DNA of 64,000 nucleotides from Rhizobium rhizogenes NBRC 13257 (GCF_000696095.1 NZ_BAYX01000007.1:248001-312000), one strand, 5' to 3'. Positions 33,640 to 42,239 are shown, counted from the first letter of the stretch. The notes: a model not told the origin generated them from the letters alone. A program made the numbers and translations.

Positions 33640-33813
33640 TCAGTGAACTGACGATTTCAGACGGTGAATTTCATCCTTGAGGCGCAACTTCCGGCGCTTG
33701 ATGTCGGCTATTTCGGTATCATTGATAGAGGGAGATGTCAGTGCAGAATGCAGCGCCTCCTCGAGAGCGACATGTTTCTTTTCGAGCGATTCAAGATGTG
33801 CTTGAACAGTCAT
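33640..33813 (-). CDS. DUF465 (YdcH-like) small protein
   Basis: A 57-residue helical protein: MTVQAHLESLEKKHVALEEA starts the first helix and a second helix follows with KRRKLRLKDEIHRLK. The helix-turn-helix hairpin with a KRRKLRLKDEI block is the DUF465 signature. AGGAAGGGTCAT before the ATG is a good ribosome site. It is easily missed because of its size. It is divergent from a second DUF465 gene 228 bases away. Function unknown in the family. Confidence 0.82.
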   Translation of the reverse strand: MTVQAHLESLEKKHVALEEALHSALTSPSINDTEIADIKRRKLRLKDEIHRLKSSVH

Positions 33814-34041
33814 ATGACCCTTCCTTCCTCTTACGATCCCCGGCTATCCGTCGCCAGAGCTCTAGGTGTCAACCCTACCACTGTGACATAATATTGAACC
33901 CTTGTCGAAGGCGAAAACGTGGCCTTTGGGCGACAAATTCATGATGCTGGATAACTTCCCGTCCCCGCCATTTGGTGATAGGAGCTTGCGGAATTCATGA
34001 GGCGGAACGAACGCGATTCCGCAAGCATTGGGGAAATAAGC

Positions 34042-34245
34042 ATGGCCGATCAGGAACAGGCGGAAATCAGACTGATCGTGGCGCGGTTGCGCCAGGAGCA
34101 TGAGGATTACGACGCCGCGATCAATGCCATGATCCAGACGGGCTGCGAGGCCCTCCGCATCCAGCGCATGAAAAAGAAGAAGCTCGTCATCAAGGACAGG
34201 CTGACCAAGCTGGAAGACCAGATCATCCCCGACATTATCGCCTGA
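34042..34245 (+). CDS. DUF465 (YdcH-like) small protein, second copy
   Basis: A 67-residue DUF465 protein: EIRLIVARLRQEHEDYDAAI then RIQRMKKKKLVIKDRLTKLE, the family's two-helix pattern with its basic KKKK-LxxKD core. ATG at 34042 with GGGGAAATAAGC upstream is preferred to a start 15 codons earlier. It lies 16 bases before purE in the same direction, so it may be part of the purEK transcript. It is a paralogue of the minus-strand copy at 33640-33813, but only distantly similar. Confidence 0.85.
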   Translation: MADQEQAEIRLIVARLRQEHEDYDAAINAMIQTGCEALRIQRMKKKKLVIKDRLTKLEDQIIPDIIA

Positions 34246-34261
34246 GGAGCAAGACGCGCCG

Positions 34262-34759
34262 ATGATGACAGAAAGACCGCCCGTTGCCATTATCATGGGC
34301 AGCCAGTCCGACTGGGAAACCATGAAGAGCGCCGCGGATACGCTGGAAGCGCTGGAGATCACCTATGATGCGCGCATCATTTCCGCGCACCGCACGCCGG
34401 ACCGGCTGATGAGCTTCGCCAAGGGTGCGCGCGACGAGGGCTTCAAGGTCATCATCGCCGGCGCCGGCGGCGCTGCCCACCTTCCGGGCATGGCCGCCTC
34501 GATGACGCCGCTGCCGGTCTTCGGCGTGCCGGTGCAATCGCGCGCGCTGTCCGGACAGGACAGTCTTCTTTCCATTGTGCAGATGCCGGCCGGTATTCCC
34601 GTCGGCACATTGGCGATCGGCAAGGCCGGCGCCATCAATGCCGCCCTTTTGGCCGCCGCTGTGCTCGCACTTGGCGACGAAGAGATCGCCGACAGGCTCG
34701 ACGAATGGCGCGCCCGGCAGAGTGCTGCGGTTGCCGAATATCCGATGGACGACCTATGA
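34262..34759 (+). CDS. purE: N5-carboxyaminoimidazole ribonucleotide mutase
   Basis: A 165-residue class I PurE that moves the carboxylate of N5-CAIR to C4 in purine synthesis. It has the motif IMGSQSDWETM near 11, the catalytic His in SAHRTPDR near 41-48, the GAGGAAHLPGM loop near 69, and SIVQMPAGIPV near 103. The length is normal. The start is either of two adjacent ATGs at 34262 and 34265. The purK start overlaps its stop by 4 bases. Confidence 0.96.
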   Translation: MMTERPPVAIIMGSQSDWETMKSAADTLEALEITYDARIISAHRTPDRLMSFAKGARDEGFKVIIAGAGGAAHLPGMAASMTPLPVFGVPVQSRALSGQDSLLSIVQMPAGIPVGTLAIGKAGAINAALLAAAVLALGDEEIADRLDEWRARQSAAVAEYPMDDL

Positions 34760-35814
34760 CTGCAAAAACGATCGGCATCATCGGCGGCGGCCAACTCGGC
34801 CGCATGCTGGCCATGGCCGCGGCCCGGCTGAATTTTCAGACCCTTATCCTGGAGCCGCAGGCCGATTGTCCGGCAGCCCAAGTGGCAAACGAGCAGATCA
34901 TCGCCGCCTATGACGATCCGGCGGCCCTTGCCGAACTGGCGAAGCGCTGCGACGTCGTCACCTATGAATTCGAAAACGTGCCGGTCGTTGCCGCCGAAAG
35001 GCTGGCCAAGGATGTCGCCGTCTATCCGCCGCCAAAGGCGCTGGAAATGGCGCAGGACCGGCTGACCGAAAAGCGCTTCATCAACGATTGTGGCATTCCG
35101 ACCGCTCGCTTCCACGCCGTCGACAGCCAGGCCGATCTCGAAGCCGCCCTTGCCGATTTCGGCGGACAGGGCGTGCTGAAGACCCGTCGCCTCGGCTATG
35201 ACGGCAAGGGCCAGCGTGTCTACCGCTCGTCCGCCGACAGCGCCGAAGGCGGTTATACAGCCCTCGGCAATGTGCCGCTGATCCTCGAAAGCTTCGTGTC
35301 CTTCGAGCGGGAGATTTCCATTATCGCGGCCCGCGGCCTGGACGGCGCAATCGCCTGCTATGATCCGGCGGAAAACATCCACCGCAACGGCATCCTCCAC
35401 ACCTCCACCCTGCCCGCGAGCATTTCCGCCGAGACGGCGGCAGCAGCCCGGGAGGCTGCGGAGAAGATCCTAACCGCGCTCGGCTATGTCGGCGTCATCG
35501 GCATCGAGTTCTTCGCGCTTGCTGACGGCAGCCTGATCGCCAATGAAATGGCCCCGCGCGTGCACAATTCCGGCCACTGGACGGAGGCTGCCTGCGTCGT
35601 CTCGCAGTTCGAGCAGCATATCCGCGCCGTCGCCGGCCTGCCGCTCGGCAATCCCGTCCGCCATTCCGACTGCGTGATGCAGAATCTGATCGGCGACGAC
35701 ATCCTCTCGGTCCCCGATTGGCTGCGCCGTGACGATGTGCTAGTGCATCTCTACGGCAAGACAGAGTCGCGTCCCGGCCGCAAAATGGGCCACGTCACGC
35801 AGCTTCGCCGCTAA
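34756..35814 (+). CDS. purK: N5-carboxyaminoimidazole ribonucleotide synthase
   Basis: A 352-residue ATP-grasp enzyme that makes N5-CAIR from AIR, ATP and bicarbonate, feeding PurE. It has the N-terminal GGGQLGRMLAMAA motif near 10, TYEFENVP near 74, the ATP-grasp loop LKTRRLGYDGKGQ near 145, and IGIEFFALADGSLIANEMAPRVHNSGHWT near 250-278 with metal ligands Glu and Asn. The ATG is within the purE stop (ATGA overlap), showing translational coupling. It ends at a terminator before rpmJ. Confidence 0.96.
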   Translation: MTAKTIGIIGGGQLGRMLAMAAARLNFQTLILEPQADCPAAQVANEQIIAAYDDPAALAELAKRCDVVTYEFENVPVVAAERLAKDVAVYPPPKALEMAQDRLTEKRFINDCGIPTARFHAVDSQADLEAALADFGGQGVLKTRRLGYDGKGQRVYRSSADSAEGGYTALGNVPLILESFVSFEREISIIAARGLDGAIACYDPAENIHRNGILHTSTLPASISAETAAAAREAAEKILTALGYVGVIGIEFFALADGSLIANEMAPRVHNSGHWTEAACVVSQFEQHIRAVAGLPLGNPVRHSDCVMQNLIGDDILSVPDWLRRDDVLVHLYGKTESRPGRKMGHVTQLRR

Positions 35815-35885
35815 CAGTACAGGGAAAAAGCCCTGACGTGGTTGACAGGGCCCAGGCGACGAGGTATTTGCTCCCCACCCTAAAG

Positions 35886-35910
35886 AGCGCGCCCTGAGCG
35901 CGCTTTTGAT
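35886..35910 (+). terminator. Terminator after purK
   Basis: AGCGCGC (35886-35892) pairs with GCGCGCT (35898-35904) around CCTGA, followed by TTTGATTGTT. A second hairpin without T-run (GCCCTG/CAGGGC at 35830-35851) lies between this and the purK stop. Confidence 0.65.
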
Positions 35911-35966
35911 TGTTAAAAGATACGGGCGAATGTGACATTCCCCCTCAGAGATCGCGGATCAGAAAA

Positions 35967-36092
35967 ATGAAGATCAAGAATTCGCTCAAGTCGCTCAAGG
36001 CGCGTCACCGTGACAACCGTCTGGTTCGCCGCAAGGGCCGCATGTACATCATCAACAAGCTGAACCCGCGCTTCAAGGCTCGTCAGGGCTGA
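35967..36092 (+). CDS. rpmJ: 50S ribosomal protein L36
   Basis: A 41-residue L36 of the longer, zinc-free form (MKIKNSLKSLKARHRDNR, then RKGRMYIINK). The four zinc ligands of the short form are absent, as in most Rhizobiales. It is very basic. The ATG at 35967 has no strong ribosome site (GATCAGAAAA). It is a single gene between purK and the TPR gene, not in the spc operon. Confidence 0.95.
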   Translation: MKIKNSLKSLKARHRDNRLVRRKGRMYIINKLNPRFKARQG

Positions 36093-36103
36093 TTTTGCGT
36101 GGA

Positions 36104-36163
36104 GCCCGGTTTGAGAACCGGGCCGGCCGTCCGACGGTCGGATTATGATCTCGCATCATAATC
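36104..36163 (+). other. Two consecutive hairpins after rpmJ
   Basis: GCCCGGTT-TGAG-AACCGGGC (36104-36123) and GATTATGAT-CTCGC-ATCATAATC (36141-36163) are both perfect. Neither has a T-run. They probably mark the 3' end of the rpmJ message or protect it from nucleases. Confidence 0.45.
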
Positions 36164-36216
36164 GTTCGGGATGATCACATCAAAATTGTTTTGATCTTCG
36201 ACATTGGCGGGCTACT

Positions 36217-36846
36217 ATGCCCGCCATGCGCGTTTTTGCTTTGTCATATCCGGCCCTGCCGATTCTCCTTGCCCTGACCGCCGTCGCACCGCATGTCGCG
36301 ATGGCCGATGATTCTGGTATCGTTGAGAAAAAAGATCCCGGCACCGCTGCCGCGAGCCTGTCGCCGAAGCAGCAGGTCGACAATCTCTTCACAGCTCTGA
36401 AGCGCCAGCGCGATCCCGATCAGGCTAACCTGATTGCCGACCAGATCCGCGTGGAATTGAGTGATTCCGGCAGCGCCACCATCAATCTCCTGATGCAATG
36501 GGCCGACAAGGCCATCCAGGAAAAGCGCAATGCGGCGGCCATGGATTTTCTCGACCAGGTCATTTCGCTGAAGCCGGACTATGTCGAGGGCTGGAATCGG
36601 CGCGCAACGCTGAATTACGCCATCGGCGACTATCGCAAGTCGATGGAGGACATCAATCAGGTCTTGCGGATAGAGCCGCGCCATTTCGGCGCGCTCGGCG
36701 GCATGGCCGCAATCCTGAGCGAGACCGGCAAGGACGAGATGGCGCTGAAGGCCTGGGAACGCTTCCTTGAGGTCTATCCCGCGAATCGCGCCGCTCAGGA
36801 GCAAGTGAACACGCTCTCGGAAAAAATCGCCGGGAGCCGTACTTGA
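36217..36846 (+). CDS. Exported TPR-repeat protein
   Basis: A 209-residue protein with a signal peptide (about 1-27, ending VAMADD) and three TPR-like units between about 95 and 205 (AAMDFLDQVISLKPDYVEGW, then RATLNYAIGDYRKSMEDINQ, then GKDEMALKAWERFLEVYP). TPRs hold protein partners, here in the periplasm. An ATG at 36226 is an alternative start. It is followed 88 bases later by a hydrolase gene in the same direction. The partner is not known. Confidence 0.88.
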   Translation: MPAMRVFALSYPALPILLALTAVAPHVAMADDSGIVEKKDPGTAAASLSPKQQVDNLFTALKRQRDPDQANLIADQIRVELSDSGSATINLLMQWADKAIQEKRNAAAMDFLDQVISLKPDYVEGWNRRATLNYAIGDYRKSMEDINQVLRIEPRHFGALGGMAAILSETGKDEMALKAWERFLEVYPANRAAQEQVNTLSEKIAGSRT

Positions 36847-36934
36847 GATTTATCAACAACGGGCAAGCCTGCGACGGACGAGAGGTCATAAACGTCGGAT
36901 AGGCTGACGGCCCCAATAGCTGCATCATACCGCA

Positions 36935-37987
36935 ATGATCAATGTGCTGTTTTACGCCCTTGTTTTCATTCTGATCGCCGCCGCCGGTTTCTCGGCCTTC
37001 AAGACGCGCGCCATAGAGCAAGCCCATCCCAATATCGGCGAGTTGACCGATATCGGCGATCTCCGCATCAATGCCCTGCATCTACCGCGCCCGGCCACAG
37101 CCGACCTGCCGCCCCTGATCTTCATCCATGGTGCCAGCGGCAATCTGCGCGACCAGTTCGAAGCCTTTGCCGGCCCGCTTGCAGGCCGTGCCGAAATGCT
37201 GTTCGTCGACCGCCCCGGCCACGGCTATTCCGAACGCGGCGGCCCGGAAAACGCCCTACCTTCCGGTCAGGCCGACGCAATCGATCGATTGATGGAGAAG
37301 CTGGGCATCGCAAAGGCCATCATCATCGGCCATTCCTTCGGCGGTGCGATCGCCGCCTCCTTCGGCGTTCGCCACCCCGACAAAACTGCCGGCCTGCTCT
37401 TCCTCGCACCGGCGACGCATCCCTGGCCCGGCGGCATCGACTGGTACTATACGCTTGCCGCCATGCCGGTCCTCGGCTGGCTCTTCTCGCATCTGCTGGT
37501 GATACCGATGGGTCTGCGGCGGGTGGAAAGTGGCACGCGCAATATCTTCCGCCCCAACGAACGCCCGACCGACTACGTCGAAAAGACCGCCCCGGCGCTG
37601 GTGTTGCGGCCAAAGACCTTCCGCAACAACGCGGTCGATGTCGTCAACCTCTTTGCCTATGTTTCAGCTCTGGCGCCCCGCTATCGCGAGATCAAGGCGC
37701 CGACCGTCATCATCACCGGAGATAGCGACGATATCGTCATGGAGGAGTTGCATTCGCGCGGCCTGGCACGCGACATTCCCGGCGCAGAACTCGTCACCAT
37801 CCGCAATCTCGGTCACAAGCCGGACTATGTGGCAACCGATGTCGCCATCGCCGCGATGGAACGCCTCGCGGGCGCATCACGCGACCTCCAGTCACTCGCC
37901 CGACAGGCGGAAGCGCGCATCGCCAACCTGAAGCCACAGCCGGCGACCGAAATCGCCGCGCCGTCTCAGGCAGTCTCGACCTCGTAA
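36935..37987 (+). CDS. Membrane-anchored alpha/beta hydrolase
   Basis: A 350-residue alpha/beta hydrolase with an N-terminal membrane anchor (about 2-20: INVLFYALVFILIAAAGF). The oxyanion HG motif is LIFIHGASGN near 65, the nucleophile elbow IIGHSFGGAIAASFG near 131-145, the acid near 267 (GDSDDIV) and the His near 289 (NLGHKPDY). It resembles lysophospholipase/epoxide-hydrolase-like enzymes; the substrate is unknown. Its last 22 bases overlap the convergent LysR gene, so the two transcripts are antisense at their ends. Confidence 0.9.
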   Translation: MINVLFYALVFILIAAAGFSAFKTRAIEQAHPNIGELTDIGDLRINALHLPRPATADLPPLIFIHGASGNLRDQFEAFAGPLAGRAEMLFVDRPGHGYSERGGPENALPSGQADAIDRLMEKLGIAKAIIIGHSFGGAIAASFGVRHPDKTAGLLFLAPATHPWPGGIDWYYTLAAMPVLGWLFSHLLVIPMGLRRVESGTRNIFRPNERPTDYVEKTAPALVLRPKTFRNNAVDVVNLFAYVSALAPRYREIKAPTVIITGDSDDIVMEELHSRGLARDIPGAELVTIRNLGHKPDYVATDVAIAAMERLAGASRDLQSLARQAEARIANLKPQPATEIAAPSQAVSTS

Positions 37988-38913
37988 TCCGGCTTGTCAG
38001 CAAAGACCCGCCCCTGCGGCATGGTCTCCACCGTCTGGCGCACCGCTTGCAGCATGATCGAAGCCAGCCGTTCCGTCGCCGGGCTCGCCTCCGCCTCGGC
38101 GCGATGCAGCACGAGATCGAGCTTCGGCAATGGCGGCAGGCCGGCTTCGCCTGCCATTAGCGGCCGCACCTTGTCCGGCAGGCCCAGCGGCGTACGCACC
38201 GTCACGCCCAGGCCCGCCGCCGTCGCGGCCCAGAGACCGCCAAGGCTCGGGCTGACAAAGGAAATCCGCCAGCCAATGCCGGCGCGATCCAGCACCTTCG
38301 TCGCAATCGACCGCAGCAGGCACGGCGCCTCCAGCGATGCCAGCGGCAGCGGCTCGCCTCCCGCGGCGCGCCAACGGATGGCCCCCTCAGCCGGCCCGAC
38401 CCAGCACATCGGCACTTCGGCGATCCGTTCGCTGTGGGCGGTGCGAAATCCGTCGCTCCAGGCAAGCGCCAGATCGAGTTTGCCGGATGTTACCCGGTCG
38501 ACCAGCTCCGCATTGCGAACCACGCGCGCCTCGATGCGGACCTTCGGATGGGCACGGGCAAAGCGCCCCAGCACCTCCGGTAGCAGCGTCTCGCCGAAAT
38601 CCTCCTGCAGGCCAAGCCGCACCCAACCCTCCAAATCCCCGCCATGGATCGCGGTCGCGGCCTCGTCGTTGAGATCGAGCAATCGCCGCGCATAGGCGAG
38701 CATGGTCTCACCGGCCTCGGTCAGTGCCAGCCCGCGCCCGGCCTTGCGGAAGATCGGCGTGCCCGCCTGCTCCTCCAGCTTCTTCAGCTGTGCGCTGACA
38801 GCCGATGTCGAACGCCCGAGCCGGTCGGCCGCCTTGGCGAAGCTGCCAAGCTCCATGCCGGTGACGAAACTGCGCAGGACGTCGAGATCGAAGATGATTT
38901 TCCGCACGGCCAA
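37966..38913 (-). CDS. LysR-type transcriptional regulator
   Basis: A 315-residue LTTR: HTH at residues 8-65 (LRSFVTGMELGSFAKAADRL then STSAVSAQLKKLEEQAGTPI), then the periplasmic-binding-like co-inducer domain from about 95. It is divergent from the tautomerase-cupin-DUF4865 genes, with a good LysR-like site in the 104-base gap, so it should control them. The start is ATG at 38913. It overlaps the convergent hydrolase gene by 22 bases. Confidence 0.93.
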   Translation of the reverse strand: MAVRKIIFDLDVLRSFVTGMELGSFAKAADRLGRSTSAVSAQLKKLEEQAGTPIFRKAGRGLALTEAGETMLAYARRLLDLNDEAATAIHGGDLEGWVRLGLQEDFGETLLPEVLGRFARAHPKVRIEARVVRNAELVDRVTSGKLDLALAWSDGFRTAHSERIAEVPMCWVGPAEGAIRWRAAGGEPLPLASLEAPCLLRSIATKVLDRAGIGWRISFVSPSLGGLWAATAAGLGVTVRTPLGLPDKVRPLMAGEAGLPPLPKLDLVLHRAEAEASPATERLASIMLQAVRQTVETMPQGRVFADKPDYEVETA

Positions 38914-38914
38914 T

Positions 38915-38949
38915 CGTCCATATTTTTGGGACTATACGTCCAATATTTT
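38915..38949. promoter_or_regulatory. LysR operator candidate
   Basis: The inverted pair GGAC-TATAC-GTCC (38929-38941) lies within a direct repeat CGTCCATATTTT (from 38915) and CGTCCAATATTTT (from 38937), spaced 22 bases, i.e. about two helical turns. This matches the multi-site pattern of LTTR operators between a regulator and its divergent target. Confidence 0.5.
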
Positions 38950-39017
38950 CTGATTTTCAGCACGATTATCCCGTGACATGGTGAACTCGTCAAGTGGACA
39001 GAGAACAGGAGCACATC

Positions 39018-39407
39018 ATGCCCTTCACCAATATTTCCCTTCTTCGAGGCAAGTCGACAGAATATCTGAAGGCACTCTCGGATAATTTCCACCGCGCCAT
39101 GGTCGAGACCTTCGACGTGCCGCCGACCGATCGTTTCCAGGCGTTTCACCAGTTGGAACCGAACGAGCTGATCTTCGACCGCACCTATCTCGGCGGCCCG
39201 CGCTCGGACGATTACGTCTTCTTCCACATCACCATCGGCAAGCCGCGCTCGACCGAGGTCAAGAAGGCCTTCTACCGCCGTCTCGTCACCTTGCTTGCTG
39301 ACGCGCCGGGCGTGCGGCCCGAGGATATCATGATCAACATCATCACCACCACGCGCGAGGACTGGTCCTTTGCGGACGGCATCGCGCAGATGATCGAGCA
39401 GGATTGA
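39018..39407 (+). CDS. Tautomerase-family protein
   Basis: A 129-residue tautomerase-fold protein. The start at 39018 puts Pro right after the initiator Met (MPFTNISLLRGKS), the catalytic Pro1 of the family. Later blocks are NELIFDRTYLGG near 52 and the C-terminal VRPEDIMINIITTTREDWSF. ACAGGAGCACATC is the ribosome site, and an upstream start would hide Pro1. It is the first of three genes divergent from LysR. Substrate unknown. Confidence 0.9.
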   Translation: MPFTNISLLRGKSTEYLKALSDNFHRAMVETFDVPPTDRFQAFHQLEPNELIFDRTYLGGPRSDDYVFFHITIGKPRSTEVKKAFYRRLVTLLADAPGVRPEDIMINIITTTREDWSFADGIAQMIEQD

Positions 39408-39412
39408 CCACG

Positions 39413-39808
39413 ATGAGCCAGAAAACCGCTGGGCAGTCACCCCCGATCCATCGCGCCGGCGCGAATACCCAACGTTCGCCCGAAGGCATCGCCAGCGCAC
39501 TCTTTTGGGTGGAAATGCTGGTCGAGAGCAGAGAGGACGGCGGCCTGACCGCCATGCGCTGCACGCTCGAACCCGGCACTATGACGCAGTGGCATACTCA
39601 TCCGCACGGCCAGATCCTCTACGTCCTCTCGGGCGTCGGGCTGACCGAACGCGATGGCGAAGCGGCCGAGGAGTTGCGCGCCGGCGACTGCGTCACTTTT
39701 GCGCCTGATGAGCGCCATCGCCATGGTGCTACACTGCATAGCACCTTCGCCTATATCAGCATCCAGGCTGTCCTAGGTGGCAGCGCCGTGACCTGGCTCG
39801 AGGATTGA
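39413..39808 (+). CDS. Cupin-domain protein
   Basis: A 131-residue single-domain cupin. Motif 1 is QWHTHPHGQILYVLSGVGL (His ligands near 60-64, plus Glu replaced by Gln) and motif 2 is LRAGDCVTFAPDERHRHGA. The metal site is therefore His-rich but lacks the usual Glu. A TTG 9 bases upstream overlaps the tautomerase stop, and the ATG at 39413 is 5 bases after that stop; either is possible. It is the second gene of the LysR-linked group. Likely a small-molecule isomerase or oxygenase subunit. Confidence 0.88.
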   Translation: MSQKTAGQSPPIHRAGANTQRSPEGIASALFWVEMLVESREDGGLTAMRCTLEPGTMTQWHTHPHGQILYVLSGVGLTERDGEAAEELRAGDCVTFAPDERHRHGATLHSTFAYISIQAVLGGSAVTWLED

Positions 39809-39811
39809 ACC

Positions 39812-40384
39812 ATGATCGCCATGCAATACATCTTCACCCCACCCGCCGACTACGACATGACGATCATCGATCGTCGCATCCGTGAGAAAGGCCCCTTGCT
39901 CGACAGCTTGCCCGGCCTGAAATTCAAGGCCTATCTCACCGCCCGGAAAGGCGATGCGATAACCGGCAGCCGGGACAATTTCTACGCCCCCTTCTATGTC
40001 TGGAACAAGGACGAGGGCCTCAGTGATTTCCTCTGCGGTCCCGGCTTTGCCGGAGTGACCGAGAGCTTTGGCTGGCCACAGGTAAAGACGTGGGTGGTCT
40101 GGAGCGCTGACGTCTCGCCGGATATCCGCAAGGCCCGCTTCGCCACAAGGGAGATCATCCAGACTGAACCCTATGCGCCGCTTGCCGAGATTCGCCGGCA
40201 GGAGAGCGAGGAGGCCACCGCCGAAGTCGCCCGCGGCGAAGCGCTCGCCTCCGTCGCCGCCTTCGAGCCGACGAGCTGGACGCGGGTGCGTTTCCGGCTC
40301 TTCACCGATCTGCCAAAAGACGCGCTGCGGCCGGGCGTGCAGGCCTATAATGTCGGCCATCTTTCAGCGCCGGACGTAAGCTGA
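39812..40384 (+). CDS. DUF4865 family protein
   Basis: A 190-residue protein of DUF4865: AMQYIFTPPADYDMTIIDRR, then GKFxAY-like LPGLKFKAYLTARKGD, then YAPFYVWNKDEGLSDFLCGP. It looks like a duplicated ferredoxin-like (EthD/ABM-type) fold. It starts 3 bases after the cupin stop; an ATG three codons in is an alternative. LysR-tautomerase-cupin-DUF4865 recurs in soil proteobacteria, suggesting one pathway for an aromatic or keto compound, but none is proven. Confidence 0.85.
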   Translation: MIAMQYIFTPPADYDMTIIDRRIREKGPLLDSLPGLKFKAYLTARKGDAITGSRDNFYAPFYVWNKDEGLSDFLCGPGFAGVTESFGWPQVKTWVVWSADVSPDIRKARFATREIIQTEPYAPLAEIRRQESEEATAEVARGEALASVAAFEPTSWTRVRFRLFTDLPKDALRPGVQAYNVGHLSAPDVS

Positions 40385-40473
40385 AGTGTCACCGGGACAA
40401 AGTCATTGTTTTAAAGAGGACCACGGCGTTTTATGGATGGAGAGATTTTCCGCAGCAAAAGAGTGATCCCTCC

Positions 40474-41445
40474 ATGGTCGATATTGCAATGATCGAAGCT
40501 GCCCGCGCGCGTATAGACGGTCGCGCGCGGCGTACACCCCTTCTTTCCTCTCCCTTCCTCGACGAAATCGCCGGGCGGCGGCTGTTCGTGAAGGCGGAGT
40601 GCCTGCAGCACACGGGATCGTTCAAATTCCGGGGCGGCTGGTCGGCCGTGTCAGCGCTGGAACCCTCGGTACGCGCCAGGGGCGTCATCGCCTTTTCCTC
40701 CGGCAACCATGCCCAGGGCGTGGCGCTGGCCGCGCAACTGCACGGCATTCCCGCCGTCATCATCATGCCGTCCGATGCACCGAAACTGAAGATCGCCAAC
40801 ACCCGCGCATTGGGCGCCGAAGTCGTGCTTTACGACCGCGTGAAGGAAGACCGCGACGAGATCGGCGCACGGCTTTCTAGAGAGCGCGGCCTGACGCTGA
40901 TCAAGCCTTTCGACGAACCGCAGGTCATTGCCGGCCAGGGAACGACCGGGCTGGAAATCGCCGAACAGGCGGCAGAAGAGGGCATCGATACCGCGACCGT
41001 GCTGGTCCCCTGCGGTGGCGGCGGCCTGACATCGGGCATCGCACTGGCGCTGGAAGCCCGCGCCCCCGGCTTCAAGGTCCGTCCCTGCGAGCCCAAGAAT
41101 TTCGAGGATACCACTCGTTCGCTGGTCTCGGGCCAGATCGAGCGCAACGCCGCGCTGCAGGGCTCGATTTGCGACGCCATCATCACGCCGCAGCCCGGCA
41201 ACATCACCTTCCCGATCCTGAAGCGCCTCTGCGGCCCCGGTCTGGTCGTGACCGATGAAGAAGCGCTGGACGCTATGGAACTCGCTTTCAAGCGCCTGAA
41301 GATCGTCGTCGAGCCCGGCGGCGCTGTGGCGCTGGCAGCGGCCCTCTTCCATGGCAAGGAGATCGACGGCGACACCGTGATCGCGGTCACCTCCGGCGGC
41401 AATGTCGATACGGACGTCTTTGAGGCGGCTCTGCGCCGCCATTAA
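40474..41445 (+). CDS. PLP-dependent threonine/serine dehydratase-like enzyme
   Basis: A 323-residue fold-type II PLP enzyme. The Schiff-base Lys is in HTGSFKFRGG near 48-57, the phosphate-binding GGGGL loop near 184, and SSGNHAQGVALAA near 76. It lacks the C-terminal ACT regulatory domain of biosynthetic IlvA, so it is the catabolic or racemase-like form. It deaminates threonine or serine, or racemises serine or aspartate derivatives; this is not distinguishable here. It is convergent with the RhtB gene, stopping 3 bases before its end. Confidence 0.9.
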   Translation: MVDIAMIEAARARIDGRARRTPLLSSPFLDEIAGRRLFVKAECLQHTGSFKFRGGWSAVSALEPSVRARGVIAFSSGNHAQGVALAAQLHGIPAVIIMPSDAPKLKIANTRALGAEVVLYDRVKEDRDEIGARLSRERGLTLIKPFDEPQVIAGQGTTGLEIAEQAAEEGIDTATVLVPCGGGGLTSGIALALEARAPGFKVRPCEPKNFEDTTRSLVSGQIERNAALQGSICDAIITPQPGNITFPILKRLCGPGLVVTDEEALDAMELAFKRLKIVVEPGGAVALAAALFHGKEIDGDTVIAVTSGGNVDTDVFEAALRRH

Positions 41446-41448
41446 CTC

Positions 41449-42084
41449 TCAGTTTGCAGCGCGACGATAAAGCGCCAGCGAACCCGCCAATGCCAGGAGC
41501 GCGCCGCCACAGGCGCGTTCCAGCCATTTCGCACCTTCCGCCTTCAGGAACCGCACGGCCTGCGAGCCGAAAACGGCGTAGCCGAACATGATTGCGAAAT
41601 CGAGCGCGGCGAAAACCAGCGCCAGGATGGCGTATTGCGCCATCAACGGCGCGACCGGATCGATGAACTGCGGCAGGAAGGCCGAGAAGAACAGATATCC
41701 CTTGGGATTGGTCACAGCCACCATGAAGCTCTTCAGCCCGATGGAAAGCACGGTGTCCTTCCCCTGCTCGGCATTGGCCCTCAGCATGCCGTCGATCGTG
41801 CCCTTGGAGCGCAGCATCATGATCCCAAGGAAAGCGAGATAGGCCGCACCCGCCCATTTCAGCGCCGAGAACCAGAATTCCGAAGCCGCCAGCAGCGCGC
41901 CGAGACCAATCGCAACCGCGCCGATCAGCACAAAATCCGACAACACGGCGCCGACCATGCCGGCCAGCGCGCGACGCACGCCGAAGCGGGAACCGTTGGT
42001 CAAAGCCAAGAGTACCGTCGGCCCCGGCGTCGCGATACCGATGAAGGAGACTGTGATGAAGGCAAGCAGAGTGGTGGCGTGCAT
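41449..42084 (-). CDS. RhtB/LysE-type amino-acid exporter
   Basis: A 211-residue LysE-superfamily exporter with six hydrophobic segments. The family motif is near residue 15 (IATPGPTVLLALTNGSRFGV), then NPKGYLFFSAFLPQF near 127. GGGGAGGAAACC before the ATG at 42084 fixes the start. It is encoded convergently with the threonine/serine dehydratase, a common pairing that suggests shared amino-acid control of export and breakdown. The amino acid is not known. Confidence 0.9.
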   Translation of the reverse strand: MHATTLLAFITVSFIGIATPGPTVLLALTNGSRFGVRRALAGMVGAVLSDFVLIGAVAIGLGALLAASEFWFSALKWAGAAYLAFLGIMMLRSKGTIDGMLRANAEQGKDTVLSIGLKSFMVAVTNPKGYLFFSAFLPQFIDPVAPLMAQYAILALVFAALDFAIMFGYAVFGSQAVRFLKAEGAKWLERACGGALLALAGSLALYRRAAN

Positions 42085-42177
42085 GGTTTCCTCCCCTATG
42101 GTTGTCGGAAAGTTGCATGCGATGTCGCGCTTGGCAAGTGGGCGCCATTCCGACGGATGCGGCAATCCTAGCGCAGC

Positions 42178-42207
42178 AAAAAACCCGCTATCTTGCGACA
42201 GCGGGTT
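42178..42207 (-). terminator. Terminator after pyk
   Basis: On the minus strand AACCCGCT pairs with AGCGGGTT around a 10-base loop and is followed by a T-run (the A-run at 42178-42183). It ends the DUF1036-pyk transcript. Confidence 0.75.
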
Positions 42208-42239
42208 CAGGATGTTCTCAAAGGGTACGTCGGTAGGCG

